The translations under genes were made by a program, and so were the position numbers. 64,000 bases of DNA from Solirubrobacteraceae bacterium. GTDB lineage: Bacteria; Actinomycetota; Thermoleophilia; Solirubrobacterales; Solirubrobacteraceae. Numbering within the stretch: the stretch's first letter is position 1; each line of letters begins with the position of its first letter. The notes under the pieces are model-generated. The model was not told the DNA's origin. It saw nothing but the letters and a program-made list of their open reading frames with translations, and searched no databases. Below, one piece after another: positions 1 through 8,769 of this stretch. The DNA is taken from NCBI GenBank assembly GCA_023230855.1, contig JALNWQ010000011.1, forward strand, positions 1 to 64,000. The letters are read 5' to 3'.

Positions 1-131
1 CGGGCGGGGCCGGGCGGACGGGGCCGGGCGGACGGGGCGGACGGGGCCGGGCGGGGCCGGGCGGGCGGGGCCGGGCGGGGCCGGGCGGACGGGGCGGACG
101 GGGCCGGGCGGACGGGGCGGACGGGGCGGGA
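1..131. repeat. GC-only simple repeat
   Basis: The stretch is built from short shuffled units such as GGGCGGACGG and GGGGCCGGGC, with almost no A or T. No reading frame with plausible protein composition crosses it. It sits downstream of the ECF operon end (stop at 432) and runs straight into the 62-bp tandem repeat. It may extend beyond the left edge of the window. Confidence 0.8.
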
Positions 132-375
132 CGGTGTGACGTTCCCCGCCACAACCGGCGGCGTTCGTCGCACGCCCCGCACGCCCACCCGAACGGTGTG
201 ACGTTCCCCGCCACAACCGGCGGCGTTCGTCGCACGCCCCGCACGCCCACCCGAACGGTGCGACGTTCCCCGCCACAACCGGCGGCGTTCGTCGCACGCC
301 CCGCACGCCCACCCGGACGGTGCGACGTTCCCCGCCACAACCGGCGGCGTTCGTCACACGCCCCCGACGGCCGCC
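132..375. repeat. 62-bp tandem repeat, four copies
   Basis: Units begin at 132, 194, 256 and 318, each opening with CGGTG(T/C)GACGTTCCCC. The first three are nearly identical; the fourth diverges after about 40 bp. The period is exactly 62 bp. There are no spacers of variable sequence, so it is not a CRISPR array. Copies differ mainly by T to C at unit position 6, which suggests recent expansion. It lies between the ECF operon end and the left edge, with no gene of its own. Confidence 0.85.
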
Positions 376-431
376 CGGCGACGCCCGCCCGCCCGCTGCG
401 CCTCGCCCACCAGCCGTCAGCCGGCCAGCCG
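376..431. other. short intergenic tail with 14-bp direct repeat
   Basis: This short non-coding tail separates the 62-bp repeats from the stop of the S-component gene. It contains two adjacent copies of CAGCCGTCAGCCGG (about 410-438). The repeat could fold on the minus-strand transcript as a weak terminator of the ECF operon, but no strong hairpin is visible. Confidence 0.4.
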
Positions 432-1112
432 TCAGCCGGCGGTCGTCGCCGGGACGTCCAGCGGCCGTGCGTCCGGCGCCCGCCCATCGAGCGCCCCCGC
501 CTCGACGAACCGGCCCTCGCGCCGGCGGGCCGCGCGGCGGACCGCGACGACGACCGCCGGGCCGAACGCGAGCGCGAAGACGAGGTTGCCGACGGCGTGG
601 GCGATGTCGAACGGCAACGCCGACAGGAGGATGAGCGGCAGCGTGTCCTCGGCCGGTCCCGCGGTGAACGTGAGCCACGTCGACAGCGTCATGATCAGGC
701 CGAAGAGCAACCCGGCCGCCGCGCACGTCAGCGCGATGGCCCAGCGACCGGCGCGGCCACGGGTGGCCGCCGCCAGCCCGGCGCCGAGGAGCCCGCACAC
801 GCCCCACGCGGCCATCTGCCACGGCGTCCACGGACCGTGCCCGAAGATGAAGTTCGACGTGAGCCCCGCGAACGCGCCGACCGCGAACCCCGGCGCGGGG
901 CCCAGGGCGAACCCGGCGAGCAGGACGATGTCGGTCGTCGGCTTGACGTTGGGGATCGGGGCGAACGCGACCCGGGCGATCGTCGCCAGCGCCGCGAGCG
1001 TCGCGACGAGCGCCAACGTCCGGCTCGTCGGACGGCTGCGCTCGTACCACCGCAGCCCGCCGGCGACGGCGACCACCACGACGACGAACGCCGGCAGCGC
1101 CCAGTCGCTCAC
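432..1112 (-). CDS. ECF transporter S component, probably cobalamin (CbrT-like)
   Basis: A 226-residue integral membrane protein with about six hydrophobic segments. S components bind the vitamin and dock on EcfT. Residues ~45-95 carry PNVKPTTDIVLL, then SNFIFGHGPWTPWQM and an AWG..G motif, which are typical of the small S-component family. GTG 1112 was chosen because it overlaps the stop of the EcfA gene by 4 nt (GTGA), as elsewhere in this operon. The cobalamin assignment rests on context: it is the last gene of a run behind a cobalamin riboswitch that also encodes transcobalamin-like domains. Another vitamin or metal remains possible because specificity cannot be read from this fold. The C-terminus is a charged cytoplasmic tail. 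Confidence 0.8.
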   Translation of the reverse strand: MSDWALPAFVVVVVAVAGGLRWYERSRPTSRTLALVATLAALATIARVAFAPIPNVKPTTDIVLLAGFALGPAPGFAVGAFAGLTSNFIFGHGPWTPWQMAAWGVCGLLGAGLAAATRGRAGRWAIALTCAAAGLLFGLIMTLSTWLTFTAGPAEDTLPLILLSALPFDIAHAVGNLVFALAFGPAVVVAVRRAARRREGRFVEAGALDGRAPDARPLDVPATTAG

Positions 1113-3178
1113 CCGCGACCCTCCGGCCGCGCCGCCGAGGACGACCCGGCCGCCGACCGGAGCCACGCGGCGCCGACGTCCGGGGTGAGCGGCGTCGGTG
1201 CGCCGGGCCCGACGCGGTCGCCGAGGATCCGCGCGGTCTGGGTGCCGAAGTACCAGCCCGCGGAGAGGACCTCGCCGACGGGCGCGTCCACGAGCAGGCG
1301 ACCGTCCGCGAGGAGCAGCGCCCGGTCGGCGAGCTCGGCCGCGAACTCGACGTCGTGCGTGGCGACGATCACCGCGACCCCGTCGCGGGACAGCGCGTCG
1401 AGCCGGTCGAGGAGCGCCGTGCGGGCGGTCGCGTCCATGCCGCGGGTCGGCTCGTCCAGGCCGACCACCGCGGGCCGGTCGTCGCCGTCGGCGTCGCCTC
1501 CTCCTCCGCCGCCGCCGCTGCCGCTGCTGCTGCTGCTGCCGCCGCCGCCGCCCAGCACGATCGCGAGCGCGACCCGCTGCCGCTCGCCGCCGGACAGGTC
1601 GCGCGGATGCCGATCCGCCAGGTCGGCGACCCCGGCGCGGCGCAGGGCGTCGGCGGCCGCCTCGTCCCCGACCCGGTCGTGGAGGAGGTAGTCCGCCGGC
1701 CGCTGGGTGAGCAGGCCCACGCGGCCGCCGGTGCGGACCCGTCCACGGGTCGGATCGACGAGCCCGGCCAGGGCCCGCAGCAGCGTCGACTTGCCCGCGC
1801 CGTTGCGTCCGAGCAACGCGATCCGCTCGCCGGGGGCGATCGTCAGGTCGATCCCGCGCAGCACCGCCGGCCCGTCGCGCAGCTCCAGCCACAGGTCGCG
1901 GGCGTGCAGGGCCAGCCCGTCGGGGGCGACGGGCGACGGCGCCGCGGGGCGGCGGGACCGGCGGCGCCACCAGGGCGCCGGGCGGCGGACGTCGTCGACG
2001 GCGGATCGCGCCGCCGACGATCGTGCCGGAGCCCCGGGGACCGGCACGTCGGACCGCTCCGCGTCGGAGGGGGACGGCGTCGCCGTGGCCGACGAAGGGC
2101 CCGTCGAAGGCCCGCCCGCGGGCGATGCCGCAACCTCGGGGACGAGGACCGGGTCGGTGCCGGGGACGGGGTCCGAGGGGCCACCGGGGCCCGAAGCGGT
2201 GCCGGATCCGGGGCCCGAGGGGCCACCGGGGACGGGGTCCGGTGCGGCGCCGACCGCTCGTGGGGCTCCGTCGACCGCGGGTCCCGGTCGTCCGGTGACG
2301 TCGTCGTCGAGGACCAGGCGGGCGTCGCGCACGCCGACCGGCAGCCCGTGCGGGGTGCGGCGACCCGCGGCGGCGAAGAGCCGCGCGGCGGGTGGCAGCA
2401 GGCCCGGGGCCGAACGCTGCGCCCAGGCGAGGAACGCCGCGGGCTCGCCGTCCCACGCGATCCGGCCGCGGTCCATCGCCACCACCCGGTCGGCGTGGTG
2501 CAGGCAGCGGTCCAGGCGGTGCTCGGCCAGCAGCACCGCGGCGCCGTGCTCCTCGTTGATCCGGCGCAGCAACCAGAGCAGCTCGTCCCCGGCGACCGGG
2601 TCGAGCTGCGACGTCGGCTCGTCGAGCAGCAACAGGCGCTGCCCACCCGGTCCGATGCCGCCGGCCGCGAGCGCCGCGCCGAGCGCCACCCGCTGCAGCT
2701 CTCCCCCCGACAGCTCGTGGACGGGACGGTCGAGCAGCCGCTCGATCCCGAGCGCCAGCGCCACCTCCTCGACCGCGCGGGCGACCGCGACCGGCGACGC
2801 CCCGCGCAGCTCGAGCGGCAGCGCGAGCTCGGACCGCACGACGTTGAGCACGACCTGCGTCTCGGGCTCCTGCAGGACCGTGCCGACCGTCCGCGCGAGC
2901 TCGCCCGGGCCGGCGTCGCGGGTGTCGACCCCGGCGACGGTGACGTGCCCGGCCAGGGTGCCACCGAGCTGGTGCGGCACGAGCCCCGCGGCGGCGTGCA
3001 GCAGCGTCGACTTGCCCGACCCCGACGCGCCCGCCAGCAGCACGAGCTCGCCGGGACGGACGGTCAGGTCGACGTCGACGAGCGCCGCCGTCGTGGCGTC
3101 GGGATGCCGGTAGGACACGCGCTCGAGCCGGAGCGGCGGCGCGGTCGGGGCGTCGACGGAGGTCGCCGTCGTCGTCAC
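1109..3178 (-). CDS. ecfA: ECF transporter ATPase, two ABC domains fused (EcfA-EcfA')
   Basis: At 689 residues this carries both energy-coupling ATPases in one chain. Domain 1 (residues ~15-255) has Walker A GASGSGKST, signature LSGGELQR and Walker B LLLLDEPTSQLDP. Domain 2 (~425-640) has GRNGAGKST, LSGGERQR and VVGLDEPTRGMD. A Pro/Gly/Ser-rich linker of about 150 residues joins them. Between signature and Walker B of domain 2 there is a Gly/Ser-only insertion encoded by a GCC/GCT microsatellite (about 1495-1555); this place is normally a short fixed loop. GTG 3178 is the first good start. A 106-nt gap separates it from the EcfT stop. ATP hydrolysis here would power vitamin import with the neighbouring EcfT and S component. 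Confidence 0.93.
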   Translation of the reverse strand: MTTTATSVDAPTAPPLRLERVSYRHPDATTAALVDVDLTVRPGELVLLAGASGSGKSTLLHAAAGLVPHQLGGTLAGHVTVAGVDTRDAGPGELARTVGTVLQEPETQVVLNVVRSELALPLELRGASPVAVARAVEEVALALGIERLLDRPVHELSGGELQRVALGAALAAGGIGPGGQRLLLLDEPTSQLDPVAGDELLWLLRRINEEHGAAVLLAEHRLDRCLHHADRVVAMDRGRIAWDGEPAAFLAWAQRSAPGLLPPAARLFAAAGRRTPHGLPVGVRDARLVLDDDVTGRPGPAVDGAPRAVGAAPDPVPGGPSGPGSGTASGPGGPSDPVPGTDPVLVPEVAASPAGGPSTGPSSATATPSPSDAERSDVPVPGAPARSSAARSAVDDVRRPAPWWRRRSRRPAAPSPVAPDGLALHARDLWLELRDGPAVLRGIDLTIAPGERIALLGRNGAGKSTLLRALAGLVDPTRGRVRTGGRVGLLTQRPADYLLHDRVGDEAAADALRRAGVADLADRHPRDLSGGERQRVALAIVLGGGGGSSSSSGSGGGGGGGDADGDDRPAVVGLDEPTRGMDATARTALLDRLDALSRDGVAVIVATHDVEFAAELADRALLLADGRLLVDAPVGEVLSAGWYFGTQTARILGDRVGPGAPTPLTPDVGAAWLRSAAGSSSAARPEGRG
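1495..1555 (-). repeat. in-frame GCC/GCT microsatellite in ecfA
   Basis: Runs of CCTCCT, GCCGCC and GCTGCTGCT encode a tract of only Gly and Ser in the second ATPase domain. The tract lies directly after the ABC signature helix and just before Walker B. Trinucleotide composition makes length changes by slippage likely without frame loss. Confidence 0.8.
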
Positions 3179-3284
3179 GTCGCCCTCCCGGTCCGGGCGC
3201 GGAGGTCGGGCCTCCCCGTCGGGTCGTCTGGCCTTCCGGCGACCGGCCGTCCGACGACGGGTCCTCCCGATGCGACGGGACCGC

Positions 3285-4274
3285 TCACGCGGCGCCCCCG
3301 ACCGGCGGGGTGGCGCGGACCGTCGACGACGCCACGCCGACGCCGCGCCGCGACAGCAGCGGCGCGATCATCACCGCCGCGATCAGGCCACACGCCCCGA
3401 TGACCGTCGCGTCGACCGGGACGTCGAGCCGGGGCGTCAGCCCGACGTCGGCCACGCCCGCGACGAACGCGGCGGCCGTCGCGACGAGCGCGAGCGCGGC
3501 GCCGGCGATCCGCCGGTCGTGACGGGACCGGCGGACGCGGGCGCGCACGGTCCGCACGCCGAGGCCGTGCCCGCGCAGCTCGAGGGTCGTGGCGAGGTCG
3601 GCGGAGCGGTCGAACGTCGACCCGAGCACCGACCGCAGGACGACGAGCCGCGCGCCGCGGTCCTCCATCGATCCGGGGGCGCCCGGCGGCCGGGTGCGGC
3701 GCGCCTCCGACATCCGCAGGCCGTCGCGGGCGAGCACCGGCACGATCCGCAACGCGAGCGCGGCGGTCAGCGCGGCGTGTGGCCACCGCGGCCGCAGCGC
3801 CCGCAGCAACCCGTCGGGGTCGACGGCGACGACGAACAGCGCGCCGACGAGCAGCAGGACGACGAGCCGCAGCGCGAGGATCGCCCCGACGACGACCGCC
3901 TCGAGGGTCACGTCGAGCGCGCCGAGCCCCGGGACGGTCCCCAGGCGCAGCAAGACGGTCAGGCCCTCGCGCACGACCAGGGCGTTGATGACGACGACGA
4001 GCAGCGCCAGCGGGACCGCCAGGAGCAGCACCCGGCGGTGCAGCGCGGTCGCGCCCGCGCGTGCGCCGGCGACGAGGACGCACGCCCCGACCGTCGCCAG
4101 GACGAGCGGGTGGCCCGCGGCGAGCGCGACGACCGCGACCGCCAGGCACCACAGGGCCGCAAGCGCGGGCCGCGCCGTGCGCAACGGGTCCCCGCCGGGA
4201 CGGTGACCCAGCCGCGCCACCCCGTCGAGCAGGCGGTCGGTCGCGCGCGACGTCGACGCGGTCGTCGTGGTCAC
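3285..4274 (-). CDS. ecfT: ECF transporter transmembrane coupling subunit EcfT
   Basis: A 329-residue membrane protein. Hydrophobic helices lie at ~40-75, 80-115, 125-150 and, after the coupling region, ~255-305. Residues ~190-240 form the cytoplasmic coupling region, with SEARRTRPPGAPG and later LELRGHG, matching the two Ala-Arg-Gly-type motifs by which EcfT contacts the ATPases. GTG 4274 overlaps the stop of the upstream lipoprotein gene by 4 nt. EcfT carries conformational change from EcfA to the S component. The C-terminal helices are longer than in minimal EcfT. Family assignment is secure; the substrate is inferred from the riboswitch and neighbours. Confidence 0.9.
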   Translation of the reverse strand: MTTTTASTSRATDRLLDGVARLGHRPGGDPLRTARPALAALWCLAVAVVALAAGHPLVLATVGACVLVAGARAGATALHRRVLLLAVPLALLVVVINALVVREGLTVLLRLGTVPGLGALDVTLEAVVVGAILALRLVVLLLVGALFVVAVDPDGLLRALRPRWPHAALTAALALRIVPVLARDGLRMSEARRTRPPGAPGSMEDRGARLVVLRSVLGSTFDRSADLATTLELRGHGLGVRTVRARVRRSRHDRRIAGAALALVATAAAFVAGVADVGLTPRLDVPVDATVIGACGLIAAVMIAPLLSRRGVGVASSTVRATPPVGGAA

Positions 4275-5209
4275 CGGGGCGCCTCGGGGATCGGGACGGC
4301 GTCACCGCCGTCCACCCGCACCGCGAACCGGCCCTTCAACCGGTCCGGTCGCAACGCCGCGGCGGCGCGGCGGACATTCGCCTCGTCGGGCCCGGTGACG
4401 ACCCACACCGCGAGCTTCGGCGTCGGACGGACCGCCGCGACGAGCCCCCAGCCGCCGCGGAGCGTCGACGTCGCCTCGCCCGCCCGGTCGAGGACGGTGA
4501 GCGTCCGACCGTCCGGGTCGAGCCGGGCGAACACGCCGGACCGTCGCGGCCCCTGCTCGAGCGGCCCGACCGCCCCGGACTCGCGGATCCGTCGCCAGGT
4601 CCCGACGAGCATCCGCGGCGCGCCGGCCGGGGCGGTGATCGGCGCGTCGAGCGCCCGCGGGGTGGCGGGCACGCCCGCCTGGCCCAGGCGGCGGACCGCC
4701 GCGGCGCACGCGTCGCCGTCGGGCGTCGCGCACGCCAGGTCGATCGCGACCTCGTCACCGACCCGGAACGGGGCGGGGAACGCGCCGACGACCGCGCCCA
4801 TCCGCGCCCGGGCGTACTCCTGGCGGTCCCACCAGACGTGGTCGCCGTCCTCGACGCGGGTCTCGGCCGCGCCGCGGCTCGCGAGCATCCCGTTGCGGAA
4901 GTACACCCAGTCGAGCGTCCGTCCGGTCGCGTCCTGCTCCGCCTCGACCCCGGCGACGCCGCGGACGAACGTGCCGCCGGACGCGGCGTCGACGTCGGTG
5001 TTGCGCTGCAGCAGCCGCACGACGGTGTCCTCGCCGGAGACCTCGGCGTCGGGGCGGTCCAGGATGACGCGCGCGCCCAGGTCGTCGGTGACGAGGAGGC
5101 TCACGTCCTCGGGGGTCTCGCCCCCGCCGACGCCGCAGCCGGCCAGCGCGGCGGCCAGCGCCGTCGCGGTCGTGATCGCCGTCCGTCGGTGCATCGCCAT
5201 CCCGTTCAT
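4271..5209 (-). CDS. lipoprotein with transcobalamin-like beta domain (DUF4430-type)
   Basis: A 312-residue predicted lipoprotein. The signal peptide ends in the lipobox LAGC with Cys25. Residues ~30-125 follow the DUF4430 pattern: a beta strand, GEDTVVRLLQRNTDV helix, then DWVYFRNGMLAS and a final DGDHVWWDRQ strand. Pfam describes DUF4430 as related to the C-terminal domain of transcobalamin. The remaining ~180 residues (VGTWRRIRESGAVG onward) are not recognised. ATG 5209 was chosen because it overlaps the upstream stop (ATGA) and gives a clean signal peptide; a longer ATG at 5290 would run deep into the upstream gene. It would sit on the outer membrane face next to the ECF importer, as a possible handover protein for cobalamin. 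Confidence 0.8.
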   Translation of the reverse strand: MNGMAMHRRTAITTATALAAALAGCGVGGGETPEDVSLLVTDDLGARVILDRPDAEVSGEDTVVRLLQRNTDVDAASGGTFVRGVAGVEAEQDATGRTLDWVYFRNGMLASRGAAETRVEDGDHVWWDRQEYARARMGAVVGAFPAPFRVGDEVAIDLACATPDGDACAAAVRRLGQAGVPATPRALDAPITAPAGAPRMLVGTWRRIRESGAVGPLEQGPRRSGVFARLDPDGRTLTVLDRAGEATSTLRGGWGLVAAVRPTPKLAVWVVTGPDEANVRRAAAALRPDRLKGRFAVRVDGGDAVPIPEAPR

Positions 5210-6948
5210 CGTCCCGTCGATCGTCGTTCGCCGATGGCCCCGGCGGCGGCGCACAGCAGCGCCAGGCCGCCGATGCCGACCGTCGCCCACGGCGTGCCGG
5301 TGGTGCCGGATGCCGCGGCCCGCAACCCGGGGGCGATCGCCTCGTCCCGCTCGGTCCCCTCGGTTCCCCGCGGCTGCTCGACGACGGTGCCGGAGACCGT
5401 CGATCCGCCGGCAGCCCCCGCGTCGTCCCCGTCGGCCCGATCCGCGTTCTGCACCCCGCCGTCGCTGCCCACGCCACTGGCGGCGGCGGTGCCGGTCGCG
5501 CCGTCGTCGCCCTTCGTGCCGTCACGTCGGTCCTGGTCGCGCTCGGTGTCGCGCACCCCACCCGCGGTCGCTCCACGACTGCCGGGCTGGGGCCGGGTGA
5601 AGAGCCCGGCGCCGCGCCCACCGCCACCGGCGACGACGTCGCCCCCGCCGTCGCGCTGCACGCCGCCCTCGCCCTTGCGCGACGCCGCCCGGGCCCGTCG
5701 GCGTTGCCGCTCGCGACGCGCCTCCTCCTGGCGCTCGCGCCGCCGCACCTCGGCGGCGCGCGGCGGGGCGGGGATCGGCCACGGGTGACCGGCGAACGCC
5801 GGGCCGGCGTAGGCGGTCATCCAGGTCGGGTGCATGTCACGGCTGTGGGCCCAGCGGATGCTGCCGTCACGTCGCTGGAGCGACGCGAGGAAGTCGAGCG
5901 GATCGGGGCGCCCCGCACCCGATCCCCGCCAGCGTCGAGGATCGATCCCGGCCGCCCAGAGCGCCTGCACCACCCAGGGCGTGGACCCCGAGTTGGACTC
6001 GCCCCGCTCGAGGTCGTTCATGTCGGGGCTGCCCCAACCGCCGTCCGGGTTCTGGGCGGCGCGCAGCCAGTCGAGCGCCCGACGGACCGCGTCGCCCTTG
6101 CACCGGCCGGCGGCGCACAGCGCCTGGACCGCCGCGCCGGTCATGTCGGTGTTCGCCCCTCCTCCGGGGTTGAAGCCCGACCACGTGCCGTCGGTCCGCT
6201 GCATCGACTCGATCGCGTCGGCGGCGCGGGCGATCGGCTCGCGCACCGTCGCGTCGCCGCGCACCCCGGCGAGGAAGATGACGGCGAAGATCGTGTCGTT
6301 CACGCCGGGCGACGCGCCGCCGGCGGCGTGGGGAAACCACCCGGCGCTGACCGGCCGTCCCGAACGAGCGCGGTCGCCCTGCCCGTCACTCCACGGGGCG
6401 GTCGCCTGCCGGGCGAGCAGCGGACCGACGTAGTCGCGTCCCCCGAAGCGCCGCGGGTCGTCGCCCGACGCGACCGCGAGCATGCCGATCCGTTGGTACT
6501 CCGTCGACACCGGCTGACCGTGCGAGAACGTCGCGGGTCCCTTCGCGGCGACGTAGTCGGCGAGGCTCCGCCGCCCGTTGGGGGTTCGCTGGTCGTGCGG
6601 GTTGATCCCGGCGGCGGCGAGCGCCAGGCCGACCCACGCGCTGAAGACCGGGCTGGACTCGGCGCCGAGCTTGCCGCCGTAGCCACCGTCGTCGTTCTGG
6701 GCGTCCTGGAGGAACCCGACGAGCCGGTCCAGGCGACCCTGGTTGCGGTCGTCGAGTCGGACGTCGGCGTTGGCCTTGGCCGCTCCCGACGCCGTGGACG
6801 CGCCGTCGGCGGTGCCGATGACCCCGAGCGCCGCGAGGACGGCGACGGCCAGCGCGACGAGCACGCCGGTGCGGCGACGGGGCCACGCGCACGCGACGCG
6901 ACGGAGGCGCGCGGGGCGCCGCGGCGGTTCAGGGCCGCACGCCGACAC
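5206..6948 (-). CDS. membrane-anchored alpha/alpha-toroid protein (prenyltransferase/squalene-oxidase repeats)
   Basis: A 580-residue protein. An N-terminal hydrophobic segment (~28-48) gives export. Residues ~60-380 hold repeats of the type QNDDGGYGGKLG and NPDGGWGSP, each followed by an Ala-rich helix such as TPWVVQALWAAGIDP. This is the alpha/alpha-barrel fold shared by terpenoid cyclases and the N-terminal domain of intrinsic factor and transcobalamin. I see no DxDD acid motif of a squalene cyclase. After a charged low-complexity stretch (~390-545) comes a C-terminal membrane helix and a short basic tail, so it is likely anchored facing outward. GTG 6948 overlaps the upstream gene by 20 nt; it supplies an Arg-rich n-region. 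In context it is the probable alpha half of a split cobalamin binder. Confidence 0.82.
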   Translation of the reverse strand: MSACGPEPPRRPARLRRVACAWPRRRTGVLVALAVAVLAALGVIGTADGASTASGAAKANADVRLDDRNQGRLDRLVGFLQDAQNDDGGYGGKLGAESSPVFSAWVGLALAAAGINPHDQRTPNGRRSLADYVAAKGPATFSHGQPVSTEYQRIGMLAVASGDDPRRFGGRDYVGPLLARQATAPWSDGQGDRARSGRPVSAGWFPHAAGGASPGVNDTIFAVIFLAGVRGDATVREPIARAADAIESMQRTDGTWSGFNPGGGANTDMTGAAVQALCAAGRCKGDAVRRALDWLRAAQNPDGGWGSPDMNDLERGESNSGSTPWVVQALWAAGIDPRRWRGSGAGRPDPLDFLASLQRRDGSIRWAHSRDMHPTWMTAYAGPAFAGHPWPIPAPPRAAEVRRRERQEEARRERQRRRARAASRKGEGGVQRDGGGDVVAGGGGRGAGLFTRPQPGSRGATAGGVRDTERDQDRRDGTKGDDGATGTAAASGVGSDGGVQNADRADGDDAGAAGGSTVSGTVVEQPRGTEGTERDEAIAPGLRAAASGTTGTPWATVGIGGLALLCAAAGAIGERRSTGR

Positions 6949-8560
6949 CGTCGACCCGCACCGTCCCCTGCAGCACCCGCACCGTCACCGTGCTGGACCT
7001 CTTGCGGTCGCGGCCCGAGATCAACCGGGTGCGACCGTCCTTGGCGCCCTTGACGGTGAGCCGTTGGGCCTTGCCCCTACCGGACCGGATCTCGATCCTG
7101 GCGCTGCGTCGCTCGCTGCGCACGGCGATCGTCGGACGGCCGGCGGGCAGCCGGATCGTCAGGCGCGCCTTGCGCTTCATCCGGGTCGTCGACAGGCGCC
7201 AGGCCTTGCCGTCACGGACCTGCGTCCGGCCGCCCCGGTACGTGATCTGCCGGGTGCGGTCGTCGCGGGGCACGAAGACCTGCCCGAGCCCGCGCACCGA
7301 CGACTGGCCGCTCTTCGTCGTGAACCGCACGCGCACCTCCGACACGCGACCGACCGGCAGGTCGAGCAGCGCGTGGGTCCGGGTGGTGCCTCGGGTCCGC
7401 GCGACCCAGCGGGCCTTCTTCGCGTCGGCGCGACGGGTCTCCACCACCCAGCGCGCGAGCTGGGTCGCCCCGGCCCCGATCCTCCAGCGGACGCCGACGA
7501 GGCCGTCGGGGTTGCCGTCGGTGGTGATCCGCGGCGCGTCGATCCGCAGGCCGTCGACGATGACCGGCGTGGGCGTCGTGCCCCCGCCGAGGGCGAGCGA
7601 GCCCTCACCGGCCTGCGCCACGTCCCCGGTGGGCCCGGACGGCGTGGGGTGCTCGGCCGGCAGCGCGGAGCGCAACGCGACGTCGACGGGGACGGGTCCG
7701 CACGGCTGGACGCAGACGTCGAGCCGGTTGGAGCGCACGTACCCGTCGCCCTCCGCCTTCAGGCGCTTCCATCCGGGGGTCGTCCAGGAGAACGTCGCGC
7801 GCCCCGCCGCGTCCGTGACCTTGCGGGTCGGGTCGGCCACGAGCACCGTCTGGAACCCGTTCGCCGCGGTCGCGACGGGGGCGACGGTCACTCCGGGGGC
7901 GGGCACGCGCGCACCGGGCTCGCCGATCGAGGTGCCGCTGGCCTCGTTGCGGACCGCGGTGACGGTCAACGGCTGCCCCGGGCCGACGACGAACGTGCTC
8001 TGGACCGGCGCGCTCGACGCGCCGCCCTCGTGATCGGCCGTCGGCTCGCCGATGCCGGTGGGGCCGTCGAGCCGCAGGTGCGCGCGCCCGTCGAACGCGT
8101 CGTAGACCCAGACCGCGGCGTCGCCGGCGTCGAGCTGGTGCTGACAGCCGCCGACGGAGGTGAAGATGCCGTTGAGGAGGATGCCCCAGTAGGCGTAGGA
8201 GCCCTCGTCCTGCATGTCGGGGCCGAAGCGGGTGACGAAGTAGTCGTCGAACCCGGGGTACCACTGCCCGTCGAAGTCGGTGCCGGCCAGGCGCATCGCG
8301 TCGGCGGTGACGCTCGTCAGCGTCGGACCCGGCTTCGGGTTCGCGCCGTTGTTCGTCCCGTCGCACCGTCGGACGGTCTTGTCGGACGGCGTGCGCAGCG
8401 CGTGCCCGTCGGCGCGGAGCGGCCCCTCGAAGAGCGTCTGGGTCGCCCCTTCCGTGCGGACGAGGACGTCGGTGGGCGCTGCCGCCGCCGACGCGGGCAG
8501 GCCGAGGGCGACGATGGTGGCGATGCAGGCGGCGATCCGGGTCGCCGGGTGGTGCGGCAT
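6929..8560 (-). CDS. secreted transcobalamin-beta-like (DUF4430-type) protein, riboswitch-controlled
   Basis: A 543-residue protein with a signal peptide ending near ASAAAAPT. Residues ~28-150 form a DUF4430-type module: VLVRTEGATQTLFEG, a Cys-containing CDGTNNGAN segment, then YWGILLNGIFTSVGGC and DAAVWVYDAF. An Ig-like segment follows (~165-265) and ends in GWKRLKAEGDGYVRSNRLD, a phrase almost repeated in the 11442 protein. The C-terminal ~250 residues are rich in Arg/Lys beta strands. It is the first gene after the minus-strand cobalamin riboswitch. ATG 8560 has RBS GGGGGAGGA, which can pair with CCCCC just upstream. The likely role is extracellular cobalamin binding together with the toroid protein encoded next. 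Confidence 0.82.
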   Translation of the reverse strand: MPHHPATRIAACIATIVALGLPASAAAAPTDVLVRTEGATQTLFEGPLRADGHALRTPSDKTVRRCDGTNNGANPKPGPTLTSVTADAMRLAGTDFDGQWYPGFDDYFVTRFGPDMQDEGSYAYWGILLNGIFTSVGGCQHQLDAGDAAVWVYDAFDGRAHLRLDGPTGIGEPTADHEGGASSAPVQSTFVVGPGQPLTVTAVRNEASGTSIGEPGARVPAPGVTVAPVATAANGFQTVLVADPTRKVTDAAGRATFSWTTPGWKRLKAEGDGYVRSNRLDVCVQPCGPVPVDVALRSALPAEHPTPSGPTGDVAQAGEGSLALGGGTTPTPVIVDGLRIDAPRITTDGNPDGLVGVRWRIGAGATQLARWVVETRRADAKKARWVARTRGTTRTHALLDLPVGRVSEVRVRFTTKSGQSSVRGLGQVFVPRDDRTRQITYRGGRTQVRDGKAWRLSTTRMKRKARLTIRLPAGRPTIAVRSERRSARIEIRSGRGKAQRLTVKGAKDGRTRLISGRDRKRSSTVTVRVLQGTVRVDGVGVRP

Positions 8561-8563
8561 GGG

Positions 8564-8585
8564 TCCTCCCCCATCCCCGAGGGGG
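8564..8585 (-). promoter_or_regulatory. RBS-sequestering hairpin downstream of riboswitch 1
   Basis: On the minus strand CCCCC (8585-8581) can pair with GGGGG (8572-8568), which is part of the ribosome binding site GGGGGAGGA before ATG 8560. The arrangement suggests control at translation rather than transcription termination. The pairing is short, five base pairs with an 8-nt loop. Confidence 0.5.
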
Positions 8586-8604
8586 TCGTGACGGGGCGCA
8601 TCGG

Positions 8605-8765
8605 GTCGGTCTCCTGGCTCGCGCTCGAGACCGGCCGCGCCTTCCCCGAGCCGCTCGGCTCCAGTGGCTGCACGTGGCGTGCGGCTGGCCCTCGTCGCTC
8701 ACAGTGGCGGGTCCGCGCCGGTCTCTCACCGGACTTCCCTGCACCGCGATCCGCTTGGGTTACCC
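8605..8765 (-). ncRNA. cobalamin riboswitch 1
   Basis: Read on the minus strand it carries the conserved blocks in order: GGGAAGTCCGGTGAGAGACC, then GCGGACCCGCCACTGTGAG, a CCACTGG block, GGGAAGGC, and GAGCCAGGAGACC. These are the hallmark boxes of the cobalamin aptamer. It precedes the beta-domain gene at 8560 and, through overlaps, the toroid protein, lipoprotein and ECF importer genes. High cobalamin should therefore repress the whole set. Confidence 0.95.
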
Positions 8766-8769
8766 GCCG

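Noticed and set aside
132..375. Possible CRISPR array
   Set aside because: The 62-bp units are contiguous and nearly identical, without unique spacers, and no cas gene is near.
432..2456. Long 674-codon frame including the S component
   Set aside because: Only the last 226 codons encode a membrane protein. The earlier part lies over ecfA in another frame, and GTG 1112 overlaps the ecfA stop as in the rest of the operon.
5206..6948. Squalene/hopene cyclase or prenyltransferase enzyme
   Set aside because: The repeats match that fold, but the protein is exported, I see no DxDD or zinc site, and the neighbours are cobalamin importer genes.
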